Below, piece by piece: positions 51,701-62,015 of a stretch of DNA of 64,000 nt. This stretch comes from CAIWHR01 sp963781285. GTDB taxonomy: Bacteria; Pseudomonadota; Gammaproteobacteria; Burkholderiales; Casimicrobiaceae. Position 1 is the first letter of the stretch; each line of letters opens with the position of its first letter. Both the position numbers and the translations under genes were made by a program. The notes under the pieces are model-generated. The model was not told the origin of the DNA. It did not search any database and saw only the letters and a program-made list of their open reading frames with translations. The stretch is from positions 62,001 through 126,000 of the forward strand of contig CAWAFI010000023.1 in the NCBI GenBank assembly GCA_963781285.1. Direction: 5' to 3'.

Positions 51701-53058
51701 CGCCGTCCTCCTTGTCGCGTCCCGGGCTCCGGTGCGCATTCGGCCAGCAGCGTGTCGAGCAGTACCAGCGCGCGCTCGATCTCGGCATCGGTGATCACGA
51801 GCGGTGGCGCCAGAAGCACGAGGTTCCCGCGGGCGGCGAACGACACGCCGTGCGCGAGCCCTTCGCTGACGAGCCGCTTCAGCTCCGGCGCTGTTTCGGG
51901 CCATGGCGCGAGCGGCTCGCGCGTCGCGCGGTCGCGCACGAGCTCGACGATCCAGAATGCGCCGTCGCCACGCACGTCGCCGATCACCCGGCGCTTCGCC
52001 GCCAGCGCGTCGAGCCTCGTGCGCATCGTCGCGCCGATGTCGCGCGCGCGCTCGATCAGCTGCCCGTCGCGATAGGCGTGCACGGCCGCGAGACCGGCCG
52101 CGCAGCACAGCGGATGGCCCGAATACGTAAGCCCGGTGTAGAGCATCCGCTGCTCGAAGAAGCGCGCGACGTGGGGCGCCACCAAAACCGCGCCGAGCGG
52201 TGCATACGCGCCCGTGAGCCCTTTCGCGAGCGTTACGAGGTCGGGACGCCCGGCATCGCCGTAGCGCTGCCACGCAAACCACTCGCCGACGCGGCCGAAG
52301 GCGCTCATCACCTCGTCGGCAACGAGCAAGGCGCCGCGCCGGTCACAGATCTCGCGCAACCGTGGCCAGTACTCCGGCGGCGCCACGATGCCGTTGGTCC
52401 CGGCGTGCGGCTCCATCATCACCGCGGCGACATTGCCGTTCGCCGCGGCGAGCGCGGCGTCGATCGCATCGGCACAGCGAATTCCGCAGGCTGGCCGCTC
52501 GAGCGACCATGGACAGCGGTAACAGTAAGGCGGCGGCACGTGGACGACGTTCGGAAGCGCCGGGGGCAGCGCCTTCGCCCGCACGTCGCCGGACAACGTC
52601 ATCGCCGCGAACGTCGCGCCGTGGTAGCTCCGGTCGCGCGTGACCACGACCCCGTCGAGCCGCTCCGTGTACCAGCGCGCGAGTTTGATCGCGTTCTCGT
52701 TGGCATCGGCGCCGGAGAGCGTGAACAGCACGCGGCCACCGTCGAATCCGGCAAGCGCCAGCAGCTCTTCCGCGAGGCGCGCGCGCGGCGCAGCGCCCCA
52801 CGCGCTGGTGACGAAGCACAGTGAACGCGCCTGTTCGATGATCGCGGCGATGACCTGCGGGTGCTGATGGCCCAGGTTCGAACACTCGGACAGCGACGAG
52901 AAGTCGAGGATCTCGCGCCCATCGGCGGTGAAGAGCGATGCGCCGCGGCCGCCGACGATCGTAGGCGCATCCCAGGCAGACTGCACGCACCAGGTGTGCA
53001 GGACCGCGCCCTCGCGTGAATCCGCGCTGTCCGTTAACGCGGGAGTCTGCGCGCGCAT
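51697..53058 (-). CDS. class III PLP-dependent aminotransferase
   Basis: A 453-residue omega- or diamine-type aminotransferase. LDFSSLSECSNLGHQHPQV opens the fold, SGADANENAIKLARW and RSYHGATFAAM bind substrate phosphate, LLVADEVMSAFGRVGEWFA contains the PLP aspartate, and LTLAKGLTGAYAPLGAV holds the PLP lysine. It would convert an amine to an aldehyde for the coupled dehydrogenase that follows. The amino donor is unknown; diaminobutyrate, taurine or omega-amino acids are all possible. Confidence 0.9.
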   Translation of the reverse strand: MRAQTPALTDSADSREGAVLHTWCVQSAWDAPTIVGGRGASLFTADGREILDFSSLSECSNLGHQHPQVIAAIIEQARSLCFVTSAWGAAPRARLAEELLALAGFDGGRVLFTLSGADANENAIKLARWYTERLDGVVVTRDRSYHGATFAAMTLSGDVRAKALPPALPNVVHVPPPYCYRCPWSLERPACGIRCADAIDAALAAANGNVAAVMMEPHAGTNGIVAPPEYWPRLREICDRRGALLVADEVMSAFGRVGEWFAWQRYGDAGRPDLVTLAKGLTGAYAPLGAVLVAPHVARFFEQRMLYTGLTYSGHPLCCAAGLAAVHAYRDGQLIERARDIGATMRTRLDALAAKRRVIGDVRGDGAFWIVELVRDRATREPLAPWPETAPELKRLVSEGLAHGVSFAARGNLVLLAPPLVITDAEIERALVLLDTLLAECAPEPGTRQGGRR

Positions 53059-53134
53059 GGGACGAAGGGGCGTGGAGGGTGGCGGGCGGCCCGACCGGGT
53101 GGAGGGCCGAGCGGCGGCTTTACACCCGCACGAG

Positions 53135-53725
53135 TCAAACCAGGTCGGCGGCCGGGCCCAATATCTGCTCGCGCAACTCGCGGTAGCGAGGCAGCTGCGG
53201 TGGATAGACGCAGATGTACTTGACCTGCGCCGCCTGCAAGCAGCGCTGCTTGATGATCTCGAGCTTCTGGTCGCGCGGGTTGACCACCGTGTCCGGTTCC
53301 TTGGAATCGACGATCGCCAGGATTGTCATGTCCCGGTCGCAGACGACGAAGCCCACGTGCTGGTTGGCGATCTTGCGGAACGCGCGTAGCCGCTCCATCC
53401 CCTGAGGTCCGATCTTGACCTGGAGCACGTCGGCGAGCCGGATGCGCGCAAAGACCTCGTGTCGCGGGAATGCCGCCTTCAGCAGCAGATAGACAACGTT
53501 CTCGGCCCTGCTCAGGAACCGTGGTCGCAGCAAGTACAGCCCGGGTAACTCCGCGGACGACAGGAGCCGGGTCGTTTCGCCTTCGGTCCACTGCGCGACC
53601 GTGTTCGGCGAGTCGGCCCCCGACTTCGATCCGCCGCCGGACGTCCGGTTGCGCCGGAGCAGACCTACCACCACGGCGATGACGAGCGCACCGATGGCAA
53701 GGGCGAAAAGGATTCCGGAGGTCAT
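53135..53725 (-). CDS. DUF2726 domain-containing membrane-anchored protein
   Basis: A 196-residue protein with one N-terminal membrane helix (about 4-24) and a DUF2726 domain (about 65-185). The domain shows FLSRAENVVYLLLKAAFP, VFARIRLADVLQV, HVGFVVCDRDMTILAIVDSKEPD and QAAQVKYICV, a fold related to restriction-endonuclease-like nucleases, although a nuclease role is unproven. It is transcribed from the 376-bp intergenic region shared with groEL. Confidence 0.85.
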   Translation of the reverse strand: MTSGILFALAIGALVIAVVVGLLRRNRTSGGGSKSGADSPNTVAQWTEGETTRLLSSAELPGLYLLRPRFLSRAENVVYLLLKAAFPRHEVFARIRLADVLQVKIGPQGMERLRAFRKIANQHVGFVVCDRDMTILAIVDSKEPDTVVNPRDQKLEIIKQRCLQAAQVKYICVYPPQLPRYRELREQILGPAADLV

Positions 53726-54101
53726 GGGCCTTGGTATCGCGTTCCCCGCATGCCGGCGTCCGCCCTAGCGGGACCGATAACCGGGGAACATCCCTGCTGT
53801 TGTTCGGCGATTCGGTACTTTACTGCATTAGTCTAAAGCATTTTCTCAAGCGCCTGTTATGGCCGCACGAAGCCGCCGCCGGGCGCCACCCTAAGCGGTG
53901 CCGGCCGTGGACCCGCAAATCCACAATCGTGCGCCGGGTCCCGGCGGCGCCACGAACCGGCGGCTGCGGCCGCATCGAATTACGTCCGAGACGGATGCTG
54001 GAGGGGAAGCGGAAGGGCGAACGCTTCCCGAACCCGCCCGCAGAAACGCAAAGCCCCACCGAAGCGGGGCCTTGCAGTCCGTGCCGATCGAAAACGATCG
54101 G
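53726..54101. other. intergenic region between DUF2726 and groEL
   Basis: No convincing gene in 376 bp. The most AT-rich patch (53811-53845) could carry the DUF2726 promoter on the minus strand, but no clear -35/-10 pair was found. The groEL terminator lies at 54051-54073. The rest shows no recognisable element. Confidence 0.6.
54051..54073 (-). terminator. terminator of groES-groEL
   Basis: On the minus strand a GC-rich stem (AAGGCCCCGC, loop TTCG, GTGGGGCTT) ends in GGGGCTTT, 28 bp after the groEL stop. The T-run is short, so strength is uncertain. Confidence 0.6.
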
Positions 54102-55748
<1,647 letters not shown>

Positions 55749-55788
55749 GGTGGTTCTCCTGATTACTTGAACGTGTTGATGGGAAGGC

Positions 55789-56076
55789 CTAGACGACAAT
55801 GCCGATGATGTCGTCTTCGCGCATGTGGAGCAGGTCCTGCCCGTCCATCTTGAATTCCTGGCCGGAGTACTTGCCGAACAGCACCTTGTCGCCCGACTTC
55901 ACTCCCATCGCGACGAGCTTGCCGTTGTCGTCGGTCTTGCCGGGCCCGACGTAGACCACCTCGCCCATCGACGGCTTCTCAGCCGCAGTGTCCGGAATCA
56001 CAATTCCGCCGGCGGATTTGCGCTCTTCCTCGAGCCGCTTTACGATCACCCGATCGTGCAAAGGACGAATTTTCAT
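55789..56076 (-). CDS. groES: co-chaperonin GroES
   Basis: A 95-residue lid protein of the chaperonin. KIRPLHDRVIVKRLEEE and the mobile loop ERKSAGGIVIPDTAAEKP are standard, as is the C-terminal DILHMREDDIIGIV-type end. It is the first gene of the operon. A promoter with overlapping CIRCE lies 112-166 bp upstream, implying HrcA repression and heat induction. Confidence 0.98.
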   Translation of the reverse strand: MKIRPLHDRVIVKRLEEERKSAGGIVIPDTAAEKPSMGEVVYVGPGKTDDNGKLVAMGVKSGDKVLFGKYSGQEFKMDGQDLLHMREDDIIGIVV

Positions 56077-56187
56077 GGTAAGTGCTCACTCCTAAGTGAA
56101 TTTTGTTACGAATCAATTGCTTACTATACCGAAACCGGCGCGTGGCGCCGGATACCGGTGACCTGGCCGCAGACCGCCTGGAGCCTG

Positions 56188-56214
56188 TTAGCACTCGACA
56201 GCAGCGAGTGCTAA
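56188..56214. promoter_or_regulatory. CIRCE operator of groES-groEL
   Basis: TTAGCACTC-N9-GAGTGCTAA, a perfect consensus HrcA-binding site. Its outer end touches the -10 element of the promoter at 56214-56242, so bound HrcA would block transcription start. Confidence 0.97.
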
Positions 56215-56242
56215 TAGTAAACGCACGATTGGCGGAAATCAA
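56214..56242 (-). promoter_or_regulatory. sigma70-type promoter of groES-groEL
   Basis: On the minus strand TTGATT (56242-56237) and TACTAT (56219-56214) are 17 bp apart, directly ahead of the CIRCE operator. This gives a leader of about 130 bases. The remaining stretch 56243-56410 shows no further element. Confidence 0.7.
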
Positions 56243-56410
56243 GCCCGGAACGGACCACGCGACGTGCAGTCCCACCGTAGGGTCGGCGGCGCAGGCGTCG
56301 GCGTCGACCGCCTGCGCGCCTTGCGCAACCGTTTGTAAGTCCCTCTGGCAGCCGGGGCCACGGCGCGATAACGTAATATCCTTCCCTCCTCATCACTGCC
56401 CTGCTCGACC

Positions 56411-56980
56411 ATGCTCCAGCCCGCCCACGTCGGCCATCTTTCGATACTCCGCGCGCTGATCCGCGATGGTGCTCAGCGCGGCAGTTTCGATCGCGAGCTC
56501 GCAACCGATTCGCGCGAGGCCGCTTTGTTCTTCTCGAACCTGCGGCAAGCGCTCAACACCGGGTACTTCGTCGAGGAAGACCCGCAGACCGGCGACCTCA
56601 CGACCGTTGCCGTCCCCGGCTACGTGTACCTGCCTGACCGCGGCGGCGCAGCGAACCACCCGATCGGGTTCGGCCTGTTCAAGGCGACCGACGTCGGGTT
56701 CGAGTTGTGGCTGACCGGTGTCGACGCCGAATGGCGCGGGCATGGCCATGGCCGGGCGATGATCGCGGCATTGCTCGCCACGCCGCCCGGCAAGAAGGCT
56801 TATGTCGTGCGCGTCCACCGCTTCGGCAGCGACAGTCCGGCGATGGCGCATCTGCTCGCCTCGTTCGGCTACGTGCCGGTGATCGAATCGCGACACCACG
56901 AGTGGTATCTGCGGAACGATGCGCCGCCGGCGCTCGGTCGCCGCATGCGCGACTGGGTCCCCAAGACCCCGGCCCGCTGA
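56411..56980 (+). CDS. GNAT-like acetyltransferase-fold protein
   Basis: A 189-residue protein. FELWLTGVDAEWRGHGHGRAMIAALLATPPG matches strand 4 and the acetyl-CoA loop of GNAT enzymes (RGHGHG), and SPAMAHLLASFGYVPVIESRHHEWYL matches their C-terminal part. The N-terminal half is less typical and contains an alpha-helical segment. No substrate can be named. It stands alone, divergent from groES and 113 bp before the next gene. Confidence 0.72.
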   Translation: MLQPAHVGHLSILRALIRDGAQRGSFDRELATDSREAALFFSNLRQALNTGYFVEEDPQTGDLTTVAVPGYVYLPDRGGAANHPIGFGLFKATDVGFELWLTGVDAEWRGHGHGRAMIAALLATPPGKKAYVVRVHRFGSDSPAMAHLLASFGYVPVIESRHHEWYLRNDAPPALGRRMRDWVPKTPAR

Positions 56981-57093
56981 CGGTACGGTTGTAGCGCCGT
57001 TGTCGTTGCGCAGCGCACTATCGCGCGGCCGGCACGCGCCTGCCACGGTAGCCGTGTCGACGTGCCCACCGCCGACCGCGATGCAGCCCCACC

Positions 57094-57900
57094 ATGGATA
57101 ACCTGTTGCCCGCCACGACTCCCGCTCCGCAATTCGCTTCGGGCGGGTCCGCGCCACCGCCACCGCCGCCCGGCGGCTGGGCCGTCGCGGCCGGTCGCGG
57201 CGCGTCGTGGTGGAGCGAGGGCTGGCGTTTCTTCACTGCGGCACCGGCGATCTGGCTGGTGATCACGGTCCTTTACGTCGCGATCATGCTCGGACTTTCG
57301 TTGCTCCCCGTGATCGGGCAGATCGCCTCGATGTTGCTGCACCCGGCACTTTCCGCCGGGCTGGTCCTCGGATGCCGTGCGCAGGACCGTGGAGGCGAGT
57401 TGACGGTCGGCCACCTGTTCGCCGGCTTCGGCGACAGGCTCTCGGCCCTCGTCGTTCTTGCACTGCTCTATTTCGCCGGCTGGGTCGCGATCTGCATGGT
57501 CGCGTTCGCGCTGCTGCTCGGCGTGATCGGCGCCGGCAGCATCGGCGCGCTCCTCTCTGGCGATGTGCTGGGCGCCGGCTACGCGCTGCTCGGTGCGTTG
57601 AGCCTCGGCGTGCTCGTCGTGGGGCTGGTCGCCCTGCTCTTCGCGATTCCGCTGCTGATGGCCTTCTGGTTCGCGCCCGCCCTGGTTGTGCTGCGCGGCG
57701 AGGAGCCCCTCGCGGCGATGAAGGCGAGCTTCAACGCGTGCCTGCGCAATGTCCCACCGTTCCTCGTCTACGGGCTCCTGGGTCTGCTGTTCGCCATCCT
57801 CGCCACGATCCCGTTCGGCCTCGGCTGGTTCGTGCTGGCGCCCGTTTACGCGGCGACGATCTACGCAAGCTACAAGGACATCTTCGGCGATCCAGCTTAG
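57094..57900 (+). CDS. BPSS1780 family membrane protein
   Basis: A 268-residue integral membrane protein of unknown function, widespread in Burkholderiales. A Pro-rich N-terminal tail (SGGSAPPPPPPGGW) leads into about six helices, including IWLVITVLYVAIMLGLSLLP and LLYFAGWVAICMVAFALLLG. The family motif AFWFAPALVVLRGEEPLAAMKASFNACLRN lies before the last helices. It is convergent with polA. A second member is found at the right edge of the window. Confidence 0.85.
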   Translation: MDNLLPATTPAPQFASGGSAPPPPPPGGWAVAAGRGASWWSEGWRFFTAAPAIWLVITVLYVAIMLGLSLLPVIGQIASMLLHPALSAGLVLGCRAQDRGGELTVGHLFAGFGDRLSALVVLALLYFAGWVAICMVAFALLLGVIGAGSIGALLSGDVLGAGYALLGALSLGVLVVGLVALLFAIPLLMAFWFAPALVVLRGEEPLAAMKASFNACLRNVPPFLVYGLLGLLFAILATIPFGLGWFVLAPVYAATIYASYKDIFGDPA

Positions 57901-57936
57901 CGCAAGGCGGCAGCGGATGCCTCGCGTGCGGAACTC

Positions 57937-60699
57937 TTAGTGCGCCCGCTCCCAGTTCGGGCCGGTGCCGACGTCGACGACGAGCGGCACCGTAAGCGCC
58001 GCGACGCCCTCCATCCGCTTCGGCAGCTCCGCAGTGACGTGCCCGAGTTCGTTCTCCGGCACTTCGAGCACCAGCTCGTCGTGGACCTGTAACACCAGCT
58101 TCGTTGCGAGGTTCTCGCGGTCGAGCCAGCCCTGCACCGCGATCATTGCCAGCTTGATCAGGTCGGCCGCCGTACCCTGCATCGGCGCGTTGATCGCTGC
58201 GCGCTCGGCGCCGGCGCGCCGGGGGCCGCCCCCCGCCTTGATGTCGGGCAGCCACAGGCGTCGGCCGAACACGGTCTCGACGTACCCGTGCTCGCGTGCG
58301 AACTCGCGCGTGTGCTGCATGTACTCGGCGACGCCCGGATAGCGCTGGAAATACTTGTCGATGAACTGCTGCGCAGCGGCGCGCTCGATCCCGAGCTGCT
58401 GCGCGAGCCCGAACGCGCCCATTCCGTAGATCAATCCGAAATTGACGGCCTTGATGTAGCGGCGCTGGTCGGCACTTACCTGCGCGGCCGGGACACCGAA
58501 GATGTCGGCCGCTGTCGCCCTGTGGATGTCGGCGCCCTCGCGGAACGCTGCAACCAGCGCCGGGTCGCCCGACAGATGCGCCATGATCCGCAGTTCGATC
58601 TGCGAATAGTCGGCCGAGACGACCACATGCCCCGGCGGCGCGACGAACGCCTCGCGGATGCGCCGGCCCTCCGCCGTGCGCACCGGAATGTTCTGCAGGT
58701 TCGGATCGGAAGAGGCGAGGCGCCCGGTGACCGCGGTCGCCTGGCTGAATGTCGTGTGCACGCGCCCGGTGCGTGCGTTGACCATCTGCGGGAGCTTGTC
58801 GGTGTAGGTGGACTTCAACTTCGACAGCGCGCGGTGCTCGAGCAGCACCTTCGGCAGCGGGTAGTCCGCGGCGAGTTCGGTCAGCACATCCTCGTCGGTC
58901 GACGGCTGTCCGGTCGCGGTCTTGCGCAGCGCGGGCAGACTCATCTTCTGAAACAGGATTTCGCCCAGCTGCCTGGGGGATGCGAGGTTGAACGGCTGGC
59001 CCGCGAGCTGGTAGGCCTGCTGCTCCAGCGCCATCACCTTGTCGCCGAGTTCGCGGCTTTGCGCTGCCAGCAGCGCGGCGTCGATCATCACCCCCTCGCG
59101 CTCCATCCGGTACAGGATCTCGCGCACCGGCAACTCGATCGCCGTGTAGACGTGATCCAGCTTCGGTTCCGCGGCGATCCGCGGATGAAGATGCCGGTGC
59201 AGTTGCAGCGTGACATCGGCGTCCTCGGCCGAATACGCGGTCGCATCCGCGATGCTCACCTGGTCGAAGCCGATCTGCTTTGCGCCCTTGCCGGCGACTT
59301 CCGCATACGTGATCGTCTTCACCCCCAGGTGCCGCCAGGCGAGGTTGTCCATGTCGTGTGGCCGGTGCGCCTCCAGCACGTAGGACTCGAGCAGCGTGTC
59401 GTGCGCGACGCCAGCGAGCGCGAGGCCGTGGTTGGCGAATACGTGCTCGTCGTACTTGAGATTCTGGCCGACCTTCTTCTTCGTCGGATCGGCGAGCCAC
59501 GGCGCGAGACGTGCAAGTACGTCCTTCTCCGGCAGCTGGTCGGGCGCGCCCGGATAACGATGGGTGAGCGGGATGTAGCACGCATGGCCTGGCTCGATCG
59601 CGAACGACAGGCCCACGACCTTCGCCTGCAGCGGATCGAGGCTCGTCGTCTCGGTGTCGAGGCAGACCAAATCCGCGCGCTCGATCGCCGCCATCCAGCG
59701 CTCGAAGGTGGCCCGGTCTTGCACCGTCTCGTAGTGGCGCGCAACCGCTGGCGGCGGAGCCGCAGCGCCCCGCTCCTCCGCATTGGCGTAGGTCCGCGTG
59801 TCCTGGCGCGACGCGCGATCGGCGATCGCTCCGGCCGCATCAGCTCCGTCCGCGCCGTCCTGTATGTCGCGCAGCCAGCTCTTGAACTCGAAGCGCTCGT
59901 AGAGCTTGCGCAGCGCATCGGTCCGCGGCGCTTGGGGCTTGAGGTCGCCGGGCGCCACCGGCAGCGTGCAGTCGGTCTTGACGGTAAGCAGTCGCTTGCC
60001 GATCGGCAACCACTCGAGCGCCGCACGGAGGTTCTCGCCGACCACGCCCGAAATCTCGTTGGCGTGCGCGACGAGTGCAGCGAGCGTTCCGTACTGGTTC
60101 AGCCATTTCGCCGCGGTCTTCGGCCCTACCTTGGGCACGCCGGGCACGTTGTCGACGGCGTCACCGGTCAGCGCGAGAAGATCGAGCACCTGGTCCGGGC
60201 GCACGCCGAACTTCGCGGCGACACCGGCGTCGTCCAGCGTCTCGTTGCTCATCGTGTTGACGAGCGTGATGCCGGGCCGCACGAGTTGCGCGAGGTCCTT
60301 GTCGGAGGTCGAGACGATGCAGTCGATGCCGGCCGCGTGCGCCTGTCGGGCGAGCGTGCCGATCACGTCGTCGGCCTCCACACCGTCGACCATCAGCAGC
60401 GGCCAGCCATGCGCCCGCACCAACTCGTGCAGCGGCTCGATCTGCCGCACGAGGTCCTCCGGCATCGGCGGGCGGTGCGCCTTGTACTCGGGGTACCAGT
60501 CGTCGCGGAAGGTCTTGCCCGGCGCATCGAACACGACGGCGAAGTAGTCGGGCTTCTCGTCTTCGGCTATCCTGCGTAGCATCGACACGACGCCGCGCAA
60601 CGCGCCCGTGGGCTCGCCCCGCGACGTGCGCAGATCTGGCAGCGCGTGAAACGCCCGATACAGGTACGACGATCCATCCACCAGCACGAGCCTAGGCAT
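57937..60699 (-). CDS. polA: DNA polymerase I
   Basis: A 920-residue three-domain polymerase for repair and Okazaki processing. The 5'-3' exonuclease domain (about 1-300) starts LVLVDGSSYLYRAFHALPDL. The 3'-5' proofreading domain has its metal residues in CLDTETTSLD near 340-350, so proofreading is probably active. The polymerase domain shows SADYSQIELRIMAHLSGD, YIKAVNFGLIYGMG and VLQVHDELVLEVP. The start ATG at 60699 gives only two residues before the conserved block. It overlaps the start codon of the divergent LOG-family gene. Confidence 0.97.
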   Translation of the reverse strand: MPRLVLVDGSSYLYRAFHALPDLRTSRGEPTGALRGVVSMLRRIAEDEKPDYFAVVFDAPGKTFRDDWYPEYKAHRPPMPEDLVRQIEPLHELVRAHGWPLLMVDGVEADDVIGTLARQAHAAGIDCIVSTSDKDLAQLVRPGITLVNTMSNETLDDAGVAAKFGVRPDQVLDLLALTGDAVDNVPGVPKVGPKTAAKWLNQYGTLAALVAHANEISGVVGENLRAALEWLPIGKRLLTVKTDCTLPVAPGDLKPQAPRTDALRKLYERFEFKSWLRDIQDGADGADAAGAIADRASRQDTRTYANAEERGAAAPPPAVARHYETVQDRATFERWMAAIERADLVCLDTETTSLDPLQAKVVGLSFAIEPGHACYIPLTHRYPGAPDQLPEKDVLARLAPWLADPTKKKVGQNLKYDEHVFANHGLALAGVAHDTLLESYVLEAHRPHDMDNLAWRHLGVKTITYAEVAGKGAKQIGFDQVSIADATAYSAEDADVTLQLHRHLHPRIAAEPKLDHVYTAIELPVREILYRMEREGVMIDAALLAAQSRELGDKVMALEQQAYQLAGQPFNLASPRQLGEILFQKMSLPALRKTATGQPSTDEDVLTELAADYPLPKVLLEHRALSKLKSTYTDKLPQMVNARTGRVHTTFSQATAVTGRLASSDPNLQNIPVRTAEGRRIREAFVAPPGHVVVSADYSQIELRIMAHLSGDPALVAAFREGADIHRATAADIFGVPAAQVSADQRRYIKAVNFGLIYGMGAFGLAQQLGIERAAAQQFIDKYFQRYPGVAEYMQHTREFAREHGYVETVFGRRLWLPDIKAGGGPRRAGAERAAINAPMQGTAADLIKLAMIAVQGWLDRENLATKLVLQVHDELVLEVPENELGHVTAELPKRMEGVAALTVPLVVDVGTGPNWERAH

Positions 60700-61423
60700 G
60701 TCAACGACCACCAAGATTCCGGAACTCATCGATCCGCAGGCGATGTACACGACCAACGGGCAGGAAGCCTGGCGGGTGCTGGGGATTATGGCAGAGTTCG
60801 CCGCAGCGACCGAACGGTTGCGCGGTTTGCGTCCCGCTGTGTCGATGTTCGGCAGTGCGCGGATCAAGCGTGGTCATCCGTACTACGAGAAGACCGAGAA
60901 GATCGCGCGCCTTCTTTCGAATGCGGGCTTCGCGGTGATCTCCGGCGGGGGACCCGGGCTCATGGAGGCGGCGAACCGCGGCGCGTTCGCGGGCCGCTCG
61001 CCGGCCATCGGGCTCAACATCCTGCTCCCGCGCGAAAAGGGCGGCAACGATTTCCAGGATGTCAGCTTCGACTTCCGCTACTTCTTCGCGCGCAAGATGA
61101 TGTTCGTTCGTTTTGCATCCGCCTACGTCGTGCTCCCCGGCGGCTTCGGCACGCTCGACGAGTTGTCGGAATGCCTGACGCTCGTGCAGACCGGGAAGAG
61201 CCGCCGGATTCCGATCATTCTCGTCGGCCGCGACTTCTGGCAGGGACTGATCGACTGGGCCGGCGACAAGCTCGTCAGCGAGGGAATGATCGGCGCACAC
61301 GATCTCGAGCTGATGCAGGTCATCGAGGAACCCGAAGCGATCGTCGAGGCGATCTTCAACTTCTACGAGAATCGCGGCTTCCAACCCACGCGCGAGGAAC
61401 GCGAACGGATGTTGAACCTCTGA
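60698..61423 (+). CDS. LOG-family (TIGR00730) nucleotide 5'-monophosphate phosphoribohydrolase
   Basis: A 241-residue Rossmann-fold protein. SMFGSARIKRGHPYYE, ISGGGPGLMEAANRGAFAG and the signature LPGGFGTLDELSE are complete. LOG enzymes release bases from cytokinin-like and other nucleoside monophosphates; bacterial cellular roles vary. The ATG at 60698 overlaps the polA ATG head to head within CATG. An in-frame ATG at 60743 is an alternative. Confidence 0.9.
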   Translation: MSTTTKIPELIDPQAMYTTNGQEAWRVLGIMAEFAAATERLRGLRPAVSMFGSARIKRGHPYYEKTEKIARLLSNAGFAVISGGGPGLMEAANRGAFAGRSPAIGLNILLPREKGGNDFQDVSFDFRYFFARKMMFVRFASAYVVLPGGFGTLDELSECLTLVQTGKSRRIPIILVGRDFWQGLIDWAGDKLVSEGMIGAHDLELMQVIEEPEAIVEAIFNFYENRGFQPTREERERMLNL

Positions 61424-61594
61424 TCGCCATCCGAGGCACCACCCTTGCTTGCTGCGGTGCGCCGGGAACACGATCCGGCGGCCGCGCGTCTGGTGAGCGA
61501 ACGCACGCCGAGATCGCGACGACGGGTTGAGGAGGACATACGCGTCCGCCGAACGAAGCGCGGTCTGCTAAAATCGAACATCCGATGGTCGCGC

Positions 61595-61954
61595 ATGAAC
61601 CGATTCGCCTCCCTCCTGTGTTGCGCCGCCTGCGTGCTGCTGGCCGCCGCCGGCACGGCACCCGCGCAAGGTCCTTCGCCCACGGCGCCGGCGAAGCTCG
61701 AGCCATTGCCCGAAATTCCATCGCCGCCGAACCTCGGCGACTCCGATCTGGAACCGCAGATCACGATATCGCGGAAGGACGGCGACACCGTTGCCGAGGC
61801 GCGGATCAATGGCAGGATCGTCTGGATCAGAGTGACTCCGTGGCATGGTCGCCCGTACTTCCTCGTCCCCGACGGCGATGGGTACACGTTCATCCGTCGC
61901 GACAGCCTCGAATCCGGACTCAAGGTCCCGCTCTGGGTGCTTTTCTCGTTCTGA
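61595..61954 (+). CDS. DUF2782 domain-containing exported protein
   Basis: A 119-residue protein. A Sec signal peptide (about 1-27, NRFASLLCCAACVLLAAAG with APAQ cleavage) precedes a Pro-rich spacer and a short beta-rich DUF2782 domain (EPQITISRKDGDTVAEARINGRIVWIRVTP in pieces). Its place between polA and thrB is conserved in betaproteobacteria. The function is unknown. TAAAAT near 61568 may be a -10 element. Confidence 0.85.
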   Translation: MNRFASLLCCAACVLLAAAGTAPAQGPSPTAPAKLEPLPEIPSPPNLGDSDLEPQITISRKDGDTVAEARINGRIVWIRVTPWHGRPYFLVPDGDGYTFIRRDSLESGLKVPLWVLFSF

Positions 61955-62015
61955 ACTGAATTTCCGTTGCGCATGTGTGCCTGAGGCGGCGTGTCACGAC
62001 GCGCCGCAACGCCCG

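Noticed and set aside
58288..60579. 763-codon open frame antisense to polA
   Set aside because: A shadow of polA codon usage; no motif, no ribosome site.
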